64,000 nt of DNA from Buttiauxella selenatireducens. GTDB taxonomy: Bacteria > Pseudomonadota > Gammaproteobacteria > Enterobacterales > Enterobacteriaceae. Of this stretch, positions 8,804-17,866 are shown one piece after another. The translations under genes were made by a program, and so were the position numbers. How positions within the stretch are numbered: the stretch's first letter is position 1; every line of letters starts with the position of its first letter. Below the pieces are notes generated by a model, which was not told where the DNA came from, did no database searches, and was given only the letters and a program-made list of their open reading frames with translations. The stretch covers positions 620,001-684,000 of the forward strand of contig NZ_CP133838.1 in NCBI RefSeq assembly GCF_031432975.1. The letters run 5' to 3'.

Positions 8804-10150
8804 ATGTCATCGAATCATGCAGCCTTTAATTTGATTTTCCGCTTTGTAGAAAACTACGTGAGTCCCGTCGCTGGGAGAATTTCTTCACAACGCCACGTCA
8901 TGGCGATACGTGATGGATTTATTTCTGCGATGCCATTCATGATTGTCGGTTCGTTCCTGTTAGTCTTCGCTTATCCGCCTTTCTCGCCAACCACCACCTG
9001 GGGGTTTGCTCGTGCGTGGCTGGACATGGCAAAACAGTTTGAAGGGCAAATTCTGACGCCGTTTGATATGACGATGGGCATTATGTCTATCTACATTTGT
9101 GCGGCTATTGCTTATAACCTCGGTAAACATTATGTGAAGTCACACGGCTTGGATCCGTTCATGTGTGCGATGCTTTCACTGATGGCTTTCTTGCTGGTAG
9201 CTGCGCCTAAAACGAAAGGGACTTTGCCGGTTGATAGCCTTGGCGGTACGGGGATCTTTACTGCGATCCTGGTGGCGGTTTACTGCGTAGAAATGATGCG
9301 GTTCCTGAAAGCGCACAATATCGGGATCAAACTGCCAGACCAGGTTCCACCGATGATCAAAAACTCCTTTGATCTTCTGATTCCGGTGCTGGTCGTAGTA
9401 CTGACACTTTACCCACTCAGCCTGCTGATTCAGTCGCAGTTTGACATGCTGATCCCGCAAGCGATTATGTCAGTGTTTAAACCTCTGGTATCAGCTGCTG
9501 ACTCATTGCCTGCAATTCTGCTGGCAGTGCTGATTGGCCACTTGCTGTGGTTTGCAGGGATCCACGGGGCGGCGATCGTTTCCGGCATGCTGCAAATGTT
9601 CTGGCTGACCAATCTGGGGATGAACCAAAGCGCATTGGCACAAGGTGCGCCCCTGCCACACATCTTTATGGAAGCGTTCTGGACCTTCTTCATCGTTGTC
9701 GGTGGTTCGGGGGCAACCATGGGTCTGGTGATTTGTTATCTGCGCAGTAAATCGGCCCACCTGCGTTCTATTGGTCGTCTAAGTATCGTTCCAACTTGTT
9801 TTAACATTAACGAACCAGTGATTTTCGGTACACCAATCGTTATGAACCCAGTGTTCTTCATTCCTTTCTTGTTGGCACCAATGGTTAACGCCGTGTTGGC
9901 ATGGGGCGCGATGAAGATGGACTTGATCGGTCGTGTGATTTCAGTGGTACCGTGGACTGCGCCAGCGCCTATTGGTGCGGCATGGGCGCTGGGCTGGGAT
10001 TTCCGAGCGGCAATTCTGGTTATTCTGCTGGCAGCGGTTTCCGCCATTATCTACTTCCCGTTCTTCAAAGTGTACGAGAAGCAGTTGCTGGAACAGGAAG
10101 CTGAAGAAGCTCAGAAAGCCTCTGGCGAAGAGAGCCAACAGCCTGCCTGA
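8804..10150 (+). CDS. PTS lactose/cellobiose-type EIIC permease
   Basis: 448 residues with an AGGAG site 7 bases before the ATG. About ten transmembrane helices, with family landmarks: an amphipathic N-terminus with AIRDGFISAMPFMIVGSF (residues 31-48), LLWFAGIHGAAIV (about 247-259), and FNINEPVIFGTPIVMNP (about 335-351), the substrate-binding motif of EIIC of the Lac/Chb family. It would carry a beta-glucoside or oligosaccharide coupled to phosphorylation. No EIIA, intact EIIB or glycosidase lies next to it. It is therefore either orphaned, relying on EIIB/EIIA from elsewhere, or on the way to decay. The acidic, Gln-rich tail is cytoplasmic. Confidence 0.93.
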   Translation: MSSNHAAFNLIFRFVENYVSPVAGRISSQRHVMAIRDGFISAMPFMIVGSFLLVFAYPPFSPTTTWGFARAWLDMAKQFEGQILTPFDMTMGIMSIYICAAIAYNLGKHYVKSHGLDPFMCAMLSLMAFLLVAAPKTKGTLPVDSLGGTGIFTAILVAVYCVEMMRFLKAHNIGIKLPDQVPPMIKNSFDLLIPVLVVVLTLYPLSLLIQSQFDMLIPQAIMSVFKPLVSAADSLPAILLAVLIGHLLWFAGIHGAAIVSGMLQMFWLTNLGMNQSALAQGAPLPHIFMEAFWTFFIVVGGSGATMGLVICYLRSKSAHLRSIGRLSIVPTCFNINEPVIFGTPIVMNPVFFIPFLLAPMVNAVLAWGAMKMDLIGRVISVVPWTAPAPIGAAWALGWDFRAAILVILLAAVSAIIYFPFFKVYEKQLLEQEAEEAQKASGEESQQPA

Positions 10151-10172
10151 GAATGGATGAAAGAGTGAGATG

Positions 10173-10197
10173 AAACGGTGGGGAAACCCGCCGTTTT
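10173..10197. terminator. Bidirectional terminator between EIIC and fhuF
   Basis: Stem AAACGG-T-GGG (10173-10182) with CCC-G-CCGTTT (10187-10196), GAAA tetraloop, followed by T. It overlaps the fhuF stop codon and serves converging transcripts. Confidence 0.7.
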
Positions 10198-10984
10198 ACT
10201 TACAGGTGCAGTCTCCGCAACGTTGTACATCTGGCAACTTATAGCGCTGGCAGCAGGTACGGCGAACCAATAAACCCTCGTTTGGGATTACCGTGCGGTA
10301 AAGAGGATTATCCTGCCCATCTTGCAGTTGTTTTTCAAAGAAACAGGCGTGGCGTAACTGCGCGATTGTCGCTTCATCAAGCAATTCTCTAAGCTCGCCA
10401 AAAAACCAATTTAGCAAATAACCCGTATTGCTCCAGATGAGCTTGCCATTGATCTCGCCGGTGCTTTCCAGTGCCTCAACGACAGGCATGAGCCCTTCTA
10501 CCAGTAGTTTCTCAAGGCGTTGTTGTAACGGCAGGGTCGTTGCCACTCTATCTTCATGAACGTCTATCCAGAATGTGGCGGCTCTACCCGTTTCGTGAAA
10601 CTCGACATGAATATGTTGTGGGTCGATATCCAGCGCTCTGGGTTGAGTTATCAGCGCCATGACCAGCGGAGGAACCAAAAGACCAAGATACCATTGCGCC
10701 CACAGTGACTTCAGCGGTTTTCCCTCGCGGGCAAGTTGCGGCTGGTTGCGATAAATATGGTCACTGTAACAGGCGAGAAGCGAGGTTAAGGCAGCGGGCT
10801 GCGCCCATTGAAACAGAGTCTGGCTTGCTGCTGGAGCGGATTCATCGAGTTTGATGAAGTCGTTAAAGTAAGGTCGATGAGTGATGAAATGCGCGCGCAA
10901 CTCTTCAGCCAGCGTCGGCTGCGAGCTGGTAAATGGTGACTGCCATGCAAATTCATCCAAAAACAGTGAAGACTGTAAAGACAT
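10196..10984 (-). CDS. fhuF: FhuF, siderophore-iron ferric reductase
   Basis: 262 residues from the ATG at 10984; the TTG at 10990 is less likely. FhuF is a cytoplasmic [2Fe-2S] protein that reduces ferric hydroxamate siderophores to release iron. The characteristic C-terminal cluster CCQRYKLPDVQRCGDC is present: two adjacent cysteines, ten residues, Cys-x2-Cys, with one extra Cys before the final Lys. The central AEFHETG-like region reads VEFHETGRAATFWIDV, and WSNTGYLLNWF matches the family. A Fur box lies 20 bp upstream. Gene position matches E. coli. Confidence 0.95.
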   Translation of the reverse strand: MSLQSSLFLDEFAWQSPFTSSQPTLAEELRAHFITHRPYFNDFIKLDESAPAASQTLFQWAQPAALTSLLACYSDHIYRNQPQLAREGKPLKSLWAQWYLGLLVPPLVMALITQPRALDIDPQHIHVEFHETGRAATFWIDVHEDRVATTLPLQQRLEKLLVEGLMPVVEALESTGEINGKLIWSNTGYLLNWFFGELRELLDEATIAQLRHACFFEKQLQDGQDNPLYRTVIPNEGLLVRRTCCQRYKLPDVQRCGDCTCK

Positions 10985-11004
10985 CGACAAACAAGACCAC
11001 TAAT

Positions 11005-11023
11005 ACAAATGATAATGATTGCC
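11005..11023 (-). promoter_or_regulatory. Fur box upstream of fhuF
   Basis: ACAAATGATAATGATTGCC matches the 19-bp Fur consensus at about 13 positions, including the core TGATAAT-AT. It is 20 bp upstream of the fhuF start and overlaps the expected promoter, consistent with the known iron repression of fhuF in E. coli. Confidence 0.75.
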
Positions 11024-11092
11024 AATCCTATCTATAGGTATAACCATTAGCAAGGCTATTTTGTGCGCGTGTTACTGGAGCGCTTTTTTGAC

Positions 11093-12157
11093 TCAGGAGG
11101 GGAGCAGCGACTCGCTGACAAAAATGCTGTTACGGCCCTGACGCTTTGCCCGATAAAGAGCACTATCAGCCTGACGTAATGCTTCTTCAATGTTCTGCTG
11201 CTCAAGCACTGCAAGGCCGATGCTTGTCGTTACGTGAGTGGCAACATCTTCATTAAACAAATGTGGGATCTTTAAATCATAAACCCGCTGGCGGATCCGT
11301 TCTGCGGTTTGCAAAGCCTGCTCGGTATCCACATCGGTCAGCAATACCATAAATTCTTCACCGCCGTAGCGGGTGACAATATCGCGCGAGCGTACGGCAT
11401 CGCGAATGGCTGCGGAAACATGCGTCAAAGCCTGATCGCCCATGCTATGGCCATAATTGTCGTTGTAAGCTTTAAAGTGATCGATATCGAGCAATAATAC
11501 GAAATGTGTGCCACTTCCAAGTGCCAGCACTGTTTCAAGACGGTTTTGAAACCCACGGCGGTTATACAGACCGGTAAGAGGATCTAACATACTCAAATCG
11601 TTAAGGGTTTCTTTCTCTTCGAGCAGCTTGTCCATTAAGCGACGTGTAAAATTATCATTTCGTTGCTGAATGATATTCTGAATGGTGATGCCTATACCTG
11701 GGAGAACAATCGAATACAAAACACGTGGCCAGTTATCCCCTTGATCGAGCCATAATATCATCGCTGTCACGGGCAGGCATGAAGCAATAAATGCTTGTAT
11801 ATTATTAATAAAAGAGATTGAACCAATAAATAATATCGCCAATAAAGCAATAATTAGAAAATTGAGATCTCTAATCGGCATAGCGCTTACTTTTATATAG
11901 ATATGCCACGCCCAAAGTAATCCAATTATTAACGAGACAGCGTTAATATTGATCAGCTTTTTTTTGTTTACAAACTGCCACAGCAGGCATGAGAGGCTTA
12001 TCACCAGCACCATGATTATCGGCACCGTAAGATGCTGAGTGTTGGCAGAAGGCACCACAATACTAAATCCCGCAGAAACCGCGTTCAGTAATAAAAATAA
12101 ACGCAAAGAGAGTTGGTGTTTCCCTTTGAGTAATGTGCGCCAATTTGTTGCTGTCAT
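11093..12157 (-). CDS. Membrane-anchored diguanylate cyclase (GGDEF)
   Basis: 354 residues if started at the ATG at 12157 (weak AAAGAA upstream); a GTG at 12184 would add nine residues. Six or so hydrophobic segments fill residues 15-160. After a short coiled linker, a GGDEF domain spans about 180-350: DPLTGLYNRRGF, DIDHFKAYND, then GGEEF at 265-269, an active variant. The inhibitory I-site RSRD sits at 256-259, five residues before it, so c-di-GMP product inhibition is expected. It makes c-di-GMP at the inner membrane. The signal is unknown. It is absent from this locus in E. coli and is divergent from yjjZ. Confidence 0.92.
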   Translation of the reverse strand: MTATNWRTLLKGKHQLSLRLFLLLNAVSAGFSIVVPSANTQHLTVPIIMVLVISLSCLLWQFVNKKKLININAVSLIIGLLWAWHIYIKVSAMPIRDLNFLIIALLAILFIGSISFINNIQAFIASCLPVTAMILWLDQGDNWPRVLYSIVLPGIGITIQNIIQQRNDNFTRRLMDKLLEEKETLNDLSMLDPLTGLYNRRGFQNRLETVLALGSGTHFVLLLDIDHFKAYNDNYGHSMGDQALTHVSAAIRDAVRSRDIVTRYGGEEFMVLLTDVDTEQALQTAERIRQRVYDLKIPHLFNEDVATHVTTSIGLAVLEQQNIEEALRQADSALYRAKRQGRNSIFVSESLLPS

Positions 12158-12391
12158 ATCAAATAGTTCTTTCGACCCGAACACAACGTTATGTTGTTGA
12201 ATAATGTTATAAAAATAAGACAGGGAAAGTGATTACTTAAAGTAATTATGTCGTTGTTAATCAGAGATTTTATTTCGTCGCTCAATCTATCACCTAAATG
12301 AAATTATGTCATCCGATGATGAAGAATGCTTAACATTTCTAATGTATACAAAGAGCACGCTGCCGCTGACAAACGAGAAATTATATCATAT

Positions 12392-12410
12392 GATATTGGT
12401 TATCATTTAC
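12392..12410 (+). promoter_or_regulatory. Fur box upstream of yjjZ
   Basis: GATATTGGTTATCATTTAC matches the Fur consensus at about 14 of 19 positions and ends 19 bp before the first in-frame ATG of yjjZ. A 14-bp palindrome ATATCATATGATAT (12383-12396) overlaps its left end and probably includes the -10 region. yjjZ is Fur-controlled in E. coli. Confidence 0.65.
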
Positions 12411-12429
12411 AGTTGACGAGATGGCGATG

Positions 12430-12669
12430 ATGTTACAACGGCAGTTAGAAAGCGCGTGGGGTGTGCTGATACCAGGGGGGATCGTCGCCGCATTGTTGTA
12501 CCTGGATCTTTCTTTTACCCAGTGGCGGGTGCTTATCGTGCTGGGGTTATTGGCGACGACAGCGATGCTCTACCATAAACGGTTACGTCATTTTGTGTTG
12601 TTGCCATCATGCGTTGCGTTTGCCAGTGGGCTTGCGCTGGTGATGATGAATCTGGGAATGATGAAATAG
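12430..12669 (+). CDS. yjjZ: YjjZ, DUF1435 small membrane protein
   Basis: 79 residues, the same as E. coli YjjZ, if started at the ATG at 12430 (MLQRQLESAWGVLIPG); two further in-frame ATGs lie at 12421 and 12427. The sequence WGVLIPGGIVAALLYLDLS, TQWRVLIVLGLL and YHKRLRHFVLLPSC aligns through its length with DUF1435. Three hydrophobic helices are visible. Function is unknown; the Fur box suggests a role during iron limitation. It lies just before the tRNA-Leu cluster, as in E. coli, but on the opposite strand to it. Confidence 0.85.
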   Translation: MLQRQLESAWGVLIPGGIVAALLYLDLSFTQWRVLIVLGLLATTAMLYHKRLRHFVLLPSCVAFASGLALVMMNLGMMK

Positions 12670-12712
12670 AGAAGTAAAACTGAGGATGAAGCTAGAAGAA
12701 AGTGATAAGAAT

Positions 12713-12799
12713 TGGTGCGAAGAGAGGGACTTGAACCCTCACGCCCGTTAGAGCACTAACACCTGAAGCTAGCGCGTCTACCAATTCCGCCACCTTCGC
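12713..12799 (-). tRNA. leuV: tRNA-Leu(CAG), third copy in the transcript
   Basis: 87 nt including encoded CCA. Acceptor GCGAAGG pairs with CTTCGC, the T-arm reads GGTTCAAGTCC, and the anticodon loop contains CAG in CTTCAGGTG. The long class II variable arm (GTGCTCTAACGGGCGTG region) differs at several bases from the two upstream copies. The position matches the E. coli leuQPV cluster; individual symbols are by analogy only. Confidence 0.97.
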
Positions 12800-12831
12800 A
12801 AATCAAAACTTATCTGATATCGCCTTCGCAT

Positions 12832-12918
12832 TGGTGCGAAGAGAGGGACTTGAACCCTCACGTCCGTAAGAACACTAACACCTGAAGCTAGCGCGTCTAC
12901 CAATTCCGCCACCTTCGC
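12832..12918 (-). tRNA. leuP: tRNA-Leu(CAG), second copy
   Basis: 87 nt with encoded CCA and anticodon CAG. It appears identical to the copy at 12948-13034, including the variable arm with CTTACGGACG on the tRNA strand. It is separated by short spacers of 29-32 bp from its neighbours, as in a processed polycistronic tRNA transcript. Confidence 0.97.
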
Positions 12919-12947
12919 GCAGTGCGAACGATATCTTGCGTGGTTAA

Positions 12948-13034
12948 TGGTGCGAAGAGAGGGACTTGAACCCTCACGTCCGTAAGAACACTAACACCTG
13001 AAGCTAGCGCGTCTACCAATTCCGCCACCTTCGC
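12948..13034 (-). tRNA. leuQ: tRNA-Leu(CAG), first copy
   Basis: 87 nt with encoded CCA and anticodon CAG. It is the promoter-proximal copy. A 7-bp hairpin (ACAATAC / GTATTGT, 13041-13058) lies just before its 5' end in the precursor and may guide processing. Confidence 0.97.
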
Positions 13035-13072
13035 ATACCCACAATACCGAAGTATTGTAACCACGGAGGCGC

Positions 13073-13100
13073 ATTCTAGATGTTTTCTGCGCGTCGTCAA
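13073..13100 (-). promoter_or_regulatory. Stable-RNA promoter of the tRNA-Leu cluster
   Basis: On the minus strand TTGACG and TAGAAT are separated by 16 bp. They are followed by GCGCCTCC, a GC-rich discriminator typical of promoters under stringent control. Confidence 0.78.
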
Positions 13101-13154
13101 CAGTTAATTTGGTGCCGCTTTTCTAATCGCTGCAAAAAGCGGCACAGTCGTGTG

Positions 13155-14186
13155 TTATCGCTTCTTTGCGCCACGCATAACTACTGAGCGATAAACTTTG
13201 AATCGGCCAGTTTGAGCAATCACTTCGTGGTTGCCAAAGGTTTCGTCCAGCACGTCCGGATAGGCCAGGAAGGCGTTCGCGACGATACGCAATTCACCCC
13301 CCATATTGAGATGACGAACAGCACCACGAATCAACTGGTGAGCGGCATCAAGGCTGGTTTGCAGGCCATCATGGAATGGAGGATTTGAAATAATCATGTC
13401 AAAACGACCATTCACTTCGGAATAGACGTTGCTGGCGATAACGTCGCCTTCAATCTCATTGGCCGCAAGTGTTGCGCGGCTGGCTTCGACGGCGGGTGCC
13501 GAAACATCACACAACGTCAGGCGGACTTTTGGAGAGTGTTTCGCCAGTGAAACCGCCAACACGCCAGCACCGCAACCGACATCTAACACTTTGCCTTTGG
13601 TATGCGGCGTGAGCGTAGAAAGCAGCAATTTACTACCGGTATCCAGGCCGTCACGGCTAAAGACGCCTGGCAGTGTTTTCACGGTCAGACCTTCGTGTTG
13701 ATACTCATCCCACCAGGAATGTTCATCAAACTGTGGCTGTTTTTCCAGGCGGCCATGATAGAAACCGCAACGACGTGCGCTATCAATTTTATTCAGCGGG
13801 CTGAATTCGGCGAGCATTTGCTCCGCGCTGCGCACACCACTGCGGTTTTCACCCACCACAAAAATGTCGCTACCGACTGGCATCAGCGAAAGAATATTCA
13901 TCAACTGGAACTGAGCTTCTGGCTTGTTTTTCGGCCAGTAGTAAATCAGCGTGTTGCAGTCGCCAACAGTGCTGGCATCAGCCACCAGGCCGTATTGTGC
14001 ATCTTCGCCCATCTGAGCGCTTAATACCTGCCAGTGGTGAAATTGTTGGGTATGGACGCGACTTACAGCCGTTTCGAAACGGGCTGGCAGGTCGTCTTGT
14101 AAGTCACCGGCAAACAGCACGCGGCTTTCGGTAAAATCATCGCTATGGCGCAGTAGCACTTCACTTGCCGGGGTTAACGCAGTCAT
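13155..14186 (-). CDS. rsmC: RsmC, 16S rRNA m2G1207 methyltransferase
   Basis: 343 residues, equal to E. coli RsmC, from the ATG at 14186 with a GGAG site; the TTG codon before it is not needed. It methylates guanine N2 at position 1207 of 16S rRNA in the 30S subunit. The N-terminal half is a degenerate methyltransferase domain containing [16 protein letters not shown]. The C-terminal catalytic domain has the SAM motif [16 protein letters not shown] (about residues 200-215) and the N-methylase motif SNPPFHDG (about 267-274). It is divergent from holD across 108 bp, the E. coli layout. Confidence 0.97.
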   Translation of the reverse strand: MTALTPASEVLLRHSDDFTESRVLFAGDLQDDLPARFETAVSRVHTQQFHHWQVLSAQMGEDAQYGLVADASTVGDCNTLIYYWPKNKPEAQFQLMNILSLMPVGSDIFVVGENRSGVRSAEQMLAEFSPLNKIDSARRCGFYHGRLEKQPQFDEHSWWDEYQHEGLTVKTLPGVFSRDGLDTGSKLLLSTLTPHTKGKVLDVGCGAGVLAVSLAKHSPKVRLTLCDVSAPAVEASRATLAANEIEGDVIASNVYSEVNGRFDMIISNPPFHDGLQTSLDAAHQLIRGAVRHLNMGGELRIVANAFLAYPDVLDETFGNHEVIAQTGRFKVYRSVVMRGAKKR

Positions 14187-14294
14187 CAAATTACTCCAGG
14201 GAAATCAGAACCGGGATTATAGAGCTTTAATGGCGCACATTCGATGAATTTGCTATATTTGCGCCCCAATTGGCACTCTCTACCTGGTTTCGCT

Positions 14295-14717
14295 ATGCCC
14301 CAAATACCTTTGCGACGCGACTGGTTGTTACAACAACTGGGCATTACTCAGTGGGAGCTGCGACGTCCGGCCGCATTAAAGGGCGAAATTGCAGTCTCAC
14401 TGCATGAAAACGTTAAGCTGCTGATGATTGCTGAAGAGCTTCCAGATTTAAGCGATCCGTTGGTTAACGATGTTTTGCGCAGCCTGAATCTGGATGCACA
14501 GCAGGTCATGCAGCTAACACCTGAACGCGCCGCGATGCTGCCAGGTGAAAGCCGCTGTAATAGCTGGCGACTAGGAGTGAGTGAACCGCTCTCCATTCCA
14601 GGGGCGCAATTAGCGACTCCCGAATTAAACGAGCTTTATCATAATGGTGCCGCAAGAAGGGCACTGTGGCAGCAAATTTGCGAATATGAACACGATTTCT
14701 TCCCTCACCACAAATGA
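14295..14717 (+). CDS. holD: HolD, DNA polymerase III psi subunit
   Basis: 140 residues from the ATG at 14295 (MPQIPLRRDWLLQQLGITQW), three longer than E. coli HolD. Psi joins chi (HolC) to the clamp loader and so connects single-strand binding protein to the replisome. Conserved stretches include the N-terminal RRDWLLQQLGI, which contacts the clamp loader, the internal NSWRLG and the C-terminal RALWQQICEYEHDFFP. It overlaps the start of rimI by 32 bp, as in E. coli, so the two are translationally coupled. The frame extends to 14244, but the upstream part lacks homology. Confidence 0.95.
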   Translation: MPQIPLRRDWLLQQLGITQWELRRPAALKGEIAVSLHENVKLLMIAEELPDLSDPLVNDVLRSLNLDAQQVMQLTPERAAMLPGESRCNSWRLGVSEPLSIPGAQLATPELNELYHNGAARRALWQQICEYEHDFFPHHK

Positions 14718-15126
14718 CTTAGCGGCGGCTTACGCCATCGAACTTCGCAGCCATGCTTTCCCGTGGAGTGAAAAAACTTTCGCCAGCAATGAGGGCGATC
14801 GCTATCTTAATTTGCGCCTCGACGTCGATGGCAAAATGGCGGCGTTTGCGGTTACTCAAGTCGTGCTGGATGAGGCGACGTTATTTAATATCGCGGTTGA
14901 CCCAGCCTACCAACGGCAAGGTTTGGGCCGCCAGTTGCTGGAGCATTTAATCAGCGAACTGGAAGCACGCGATGTGTTTACGCTTTGGCTAGAAGTCCGC
15001 GCTTCGAACCATGCGGCAATTGCACTCTATGAGAGTCTGGGCTTTAACGAAGCGACCATTCGCCGCAACTACTACCCCACAAAAGAGGGCAGGGAAGACG
15101 CTATCGTCATGGCATTATCGCTTTAA
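14686..15126 (+). CDS. rimI: RimI, ribosomal protein S18 N-alpha-acetyltransferase
   Basis: 146 residues starting at MNTISSL (14686), within the end of holD. This GNAT enzyme acetylates the N-terminal alanine of S18 with acetyl-CoA. The acetyl-CoA loop is QRQGLGRQLL (about residues 76-85). The catalytic region is WLEVRASNHAAIALYESLGF, followed by RRNYYPTKEGREDAIVM, where the conserved Glu and Tyr lie. It is second in holD-rimI-yjjG; the next gene starts 21 bp downstream. Confidence 0.96.
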   Translation: MNTISSLTTNDLAAAYAIELRSHAFPWSEKTFASNEGDRYLNLRLDVDGKMAAFAVTQVVLDEATLFNIAVDPAYQRQGLGRQLLEHLISELEARDVFTLWLEVRASNHAAIALYESLGFNEATIRRNYYPTKEGREDAIVMALSL

Positions 15127-15147
15127 AATTTTATAGAAGGTGTGTTG

Positions 15148-15822
15148 ATGAACTGGGACTGGATTTTATTTGATGCTGACGAAACGTTATTTACTTTTGA
15201 CGCTTTTGGCGGCTTACAGCGGATGTTTCTCGATTATAGCGTGACGTTTACCGCTGAAGATTTCCAGGATTACCAGGCGATTAACAAACCTTTGTGGGTC
15301 GATTACCAGAATGGTGCCATAAGCGCATTACAGTTACAGCACCAACGCTTCCAGGGGTGGTCGGAAAGATTATCAGTACCTGCGGGCGATCTTAACGCCG
15401 CATTTCTGAATGCGATGGCTGAAATTTGTGTGCCATTACCGGGGGCGGTGTCTTTGCTTAATGCCCTAAAAGATAAAGTAAAAATCGGTATTATTACCAA
15501 TGGCTTTACTGCATTGCAGCAAATTCGTCTTGAGCGCACCGGCCTGCGTGACTATTTCGACCTGCTGGTGATTTCAGAGCAAGTTGGCGTCGCAAAACCC
15601 GATCGCAAAATCTTTGATTTTACGTTTGAGGAAATGGGCAACCCGCCGCGTGAGCGCGTTTTGATGGTGGGTGACACCGCAGAATCAGATATTCTGGGCG
15701 GCATAAACGCGGGAATTGCCACCTGCTGGCTGAACGCCCACGGAAGAAACTTGCCGGAAGGCATTACGCCGACCTGGGAAGTGACCTCACTCAGTGAACT
15801 GGAGCGATTGTTGTGTAATTGA
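15148..15822 (+). CDS. yjjG: YjjG, HAD-family pyrimidine 5'-nucleotidase
   Basis: 224 residues; the ATG at 15148 has AGAAGG seven bases upstream, better than the GTG at 15142. It is a HAD hydrolase that dephosphorylates dUMP, UMP and non-canonical pyrimidine nucleotides, protecting against mutagenic analogues. HAD motifs: I FDADETL (residues 7-13), II ITNG (near 113), III KPDRKIF (near 150), [13 protein letters not shown] (near 174). Length and order match E. coli. Confidence 0.96.
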   Translation: MNWDWILFDADETLFTFDAFGGLQRMFLDYSVTFTAEDFQDYQAINKPLWVDYQNGAISALQLQHQRFQGWSERLSVPAGDLNAAFLNAMAEICVPLPGAVSLLNALKDKVKIGIITNGFTALQQIRLERTGLRDYFDLLVISEQVGVAKPDRKIFDFTFEEMGNPPRERVLMVGDTAESDILGGINAGIATCWLNAHGRNLPEGITPTWEVTSLSELERLLCN

Positions 15823-15924
15823 TGACGCCGATTGTTAAACCTGACCTGATGAGTAAAATAGCCACCAGGTAACGTTCATTTGCCGCTCAGCTACGCCTGT
15901 GCGGAATCCACAGAAGATTTCATT

Positions 15925-17514
15925 ATGACTTTGTCTCCTTTTTTGCAAGAAGTGGGGAAACGCCGCACTTTTGCGATCATTTCTCACCCGGATGCCGGTA
16001 AAACGACCATCACTGAAAAAGTGCTGCTGTTCGGACAGGCGATTCAAACCGCAGGTACGGTGAAAGGCCGTGGCTCCAGCCAGCATGCTAAATCTGACTG
16101 GATGGAAATGGAAAAGCAGCGTGGTATCTCGATTACTACGTCCGTTATGCAATTCCCGTATCGCGACAGTCTGGTAAACCTGCTTGATACCCCTGGGCAC
16201 GAAGACTTCTCCGAAGATACTTACCGTACTCTGACCGCTGTCGACTGCTGTTTGATGGTTATCGACGCCGCGAAAGGTGTAGAAGATCGTACTCGTAAGC
16301 TGATGGAAGTTACCCGTCTGCGCGATACGCCAATCCTCACCTTTATGAACAAACTCGACCGCGACATCCGCGACCCAATGGAAGTGATGGATGAAGTTGA
16401 ACGTGAGCTGAAAATTGCTTGTTCACCTATCACCTGGCCTATCGGGTGCGGCAAGTTGTTTAAAGGTGTTTATCACCTTTATAAAGACGAAACTTATCTG
16501 TACCAGACCGGTAAAGGTCACACCATTCAGGAAGTGCGCATCGTTAAAGGGCTAGATAACCCTGAGCTTGACGCGGCTGTCGGTGAAGATCTTGCTTCGC
16601 AACTGCGTGATGAACTGGAACTGGTACAGGGTGCATCCCACGAGTTTGATCGTGAGTTGTTCCTGGAAGGCGAACTGACACCGGTCTTCTTCGGTACTGC
16701 ATTGGGTAACTTCGGCGTTGACCATATGCTCGATGGTCTGGTTGAGTGGGCACCAGCACCAATGCCGCGTAAAACCGATACGCGTATCGTGGAAGCGGCG
16801 GAAGATAAGTTCACCGGTTTTGTGTTTAAGATTCAGGCCAACATGGACCCGAAACACCGCGACCGCGTGGCATTTATGCGTGTGGTTTCCGGCAAATACG
16901 AAAAAGGCATGAAGCTGCGCCAGGTTCGTACCGGTAAAGATGTGGTGATTTCTGATGCGCTGACCTTTATGGCTGGTGACCGTTCACACGTTGAAGAAGC
17001 CTATCCTGGCGACATCATCGGCTTGCACAACCACGGTACCATCCAGATTGGTGATACCTTCACTCAGGGCGAGATGATGAAGTTCACCGGTATTCCGAAC
17101 TTCGCACCAGAACTGTTCCGTCGTATTCGTCTGCGTGACCCATTGAAGCAGAAGCAATTGCTCAAAGGTTTGGTCCAGCTTTCTGAAGAAGGCGCGGTGC
17201 AGGTGTTCCGTCCAATCGCCAACAATGATTTGATTGTAGGTGCGGTCGGTGTGCTGCAGTTTGATGTGGTTGTGGCGCGACTGAAGAGCGAATACAACGT
17301 TGAAGCGATTTACGAATCGGTCAACGTTTCGACGGCGCGTTGGGTTGAAAGCACCGACGTTAAGAAGTTTGAAGAATTCAAACGGAAAAACGAAATGCAG
17401 TTGGCTCTCGATGGCGGCGACAACCTCGCTTATATCGCCCCAACCATGGTCAACCTGAACCTGACGCAAGATCGTTACCCGGAAGTGACCTTCCGTAAAA
17501 CTCGCGAGCACTAA
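15925..17514 (+). CDS. prfC: PrfC, peptide chain release factor 3
   Basis: 529 residues, identical in length to E. coli RF3, starting at MTLSPF (15925). RF3 is a translational GTPase that recycles RF1/RF2 after peptide release. G motifs: G1 HPDAGKTT (about 23-30), G2 [10 protein letters not shown]3 DTPGHEDF (about 88-95), G4 NKLD (about 142-145). The elongation-factor domain II and the C-terminal domain ([19 protein letters not shown]) follow. The frame could extend to 15880, but E. coli homology begins at 15925. Confidence 0.97.
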   Translation: MTLSPFLQEVGKRRTFAIISHPDAGKTTITEKVLLFGQAIQTAGTVKGRGSSQHAKSDWMEMEKQRGISITTSVMQFPYRDSLVNLLDTPGHEDFSEDTYRTLTAVDCCLMVIDAAKGVEDRTRKLMEVTRLRDTPILTFMNKLDRDIRDPMEVMDEVERELKIACSPITWPIGCGKLFKGVYHLYKDETYLYQTGKGHTIQEVRIVKGLDNPELDAAVGEDLASQLRDELELVQGASHEFDRELFLEGELTPVFFGTALGNFGVDHMLDGLVEWAPAPMPRKTDTRIVEAAEDKFTGFVFKIQANMDPKHRDRVAFMRVVSGKYEKGMKLRQVRTGKDVVISDALTFMAGDRSHVEEAYPGDIIGLHNHGTIQIGDTFTQGEMMKFTGIPNFAPELFRRIRLRDPLKQKQLLKGLVQLSEEGAVQVFRPIANNDLIVGAVGVLQFDVVVARLKSEYNVEAIYESVNVSTARWVESTDVKKFEEFKRKNEMQLALDGGDNLAYIAPTMVNLNLTQDRYPEVTFRKTREH

Positions 17515-17523
17515 TCGTCTCTC

Positions 17524-17558
17524 AGGGCGCGACAGCCGTCGCGTCCTGCTACTTTTCC
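17524..17558 (+). terminator. Terminator after prfC
   Basis: Stem AGGGCGCGAC (17524-17533) with GTCGCGTCCT (17538-17547), one G-T wobble, AGCC loop, followed by GCTACTTTTCC. The T-run is interrupted, so efficiency may be moderate. Confidence 0.65.
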
Positions 17559-17639
17559 CATCTTATTAATCCCTTACGGAATGTTCTTAATTTCCCGTAT
17601 TTCACCCCCTATTGCCCGTTTTTCCGCCACCCTCACCAT

Positions 17640-17672
17640 GCAATTCTGTGATTGTTGTCTATATTTAACAAA
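17640..17672 (+). promoter_or_regulatory. Probable sigma-S promoter of osmY
   Basis: The -10 TATATT (17660-17665) is preceded by C and followed by TAACAAA, the same context as the sigma-S dependent osmY promoter of E. coli. It implies a leader of about 195 nt before the osmY ATG, also like E. coli. The rest of the 352-bp gap after prfC shows nothing else I can name. Confidence 0.55.
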
Positions 17673-17866
17673 CCAGTGACAAATTGGTTGGACGAATCTG
17701 TCAGGTAAGCGAAGTTTTTTGGCGAGTTCGTTCACACTGATTTCGAATGGCGTTATTAAAAACTGAACGGAAAATTTTTAGGCGGCAGCATTCGCTTAAT
17801 TTAAATGGAAAGCTGTTACGTTACGGCTTGTGCTCAAATTGTGAGCAAAACAATAGGAATTAATCG

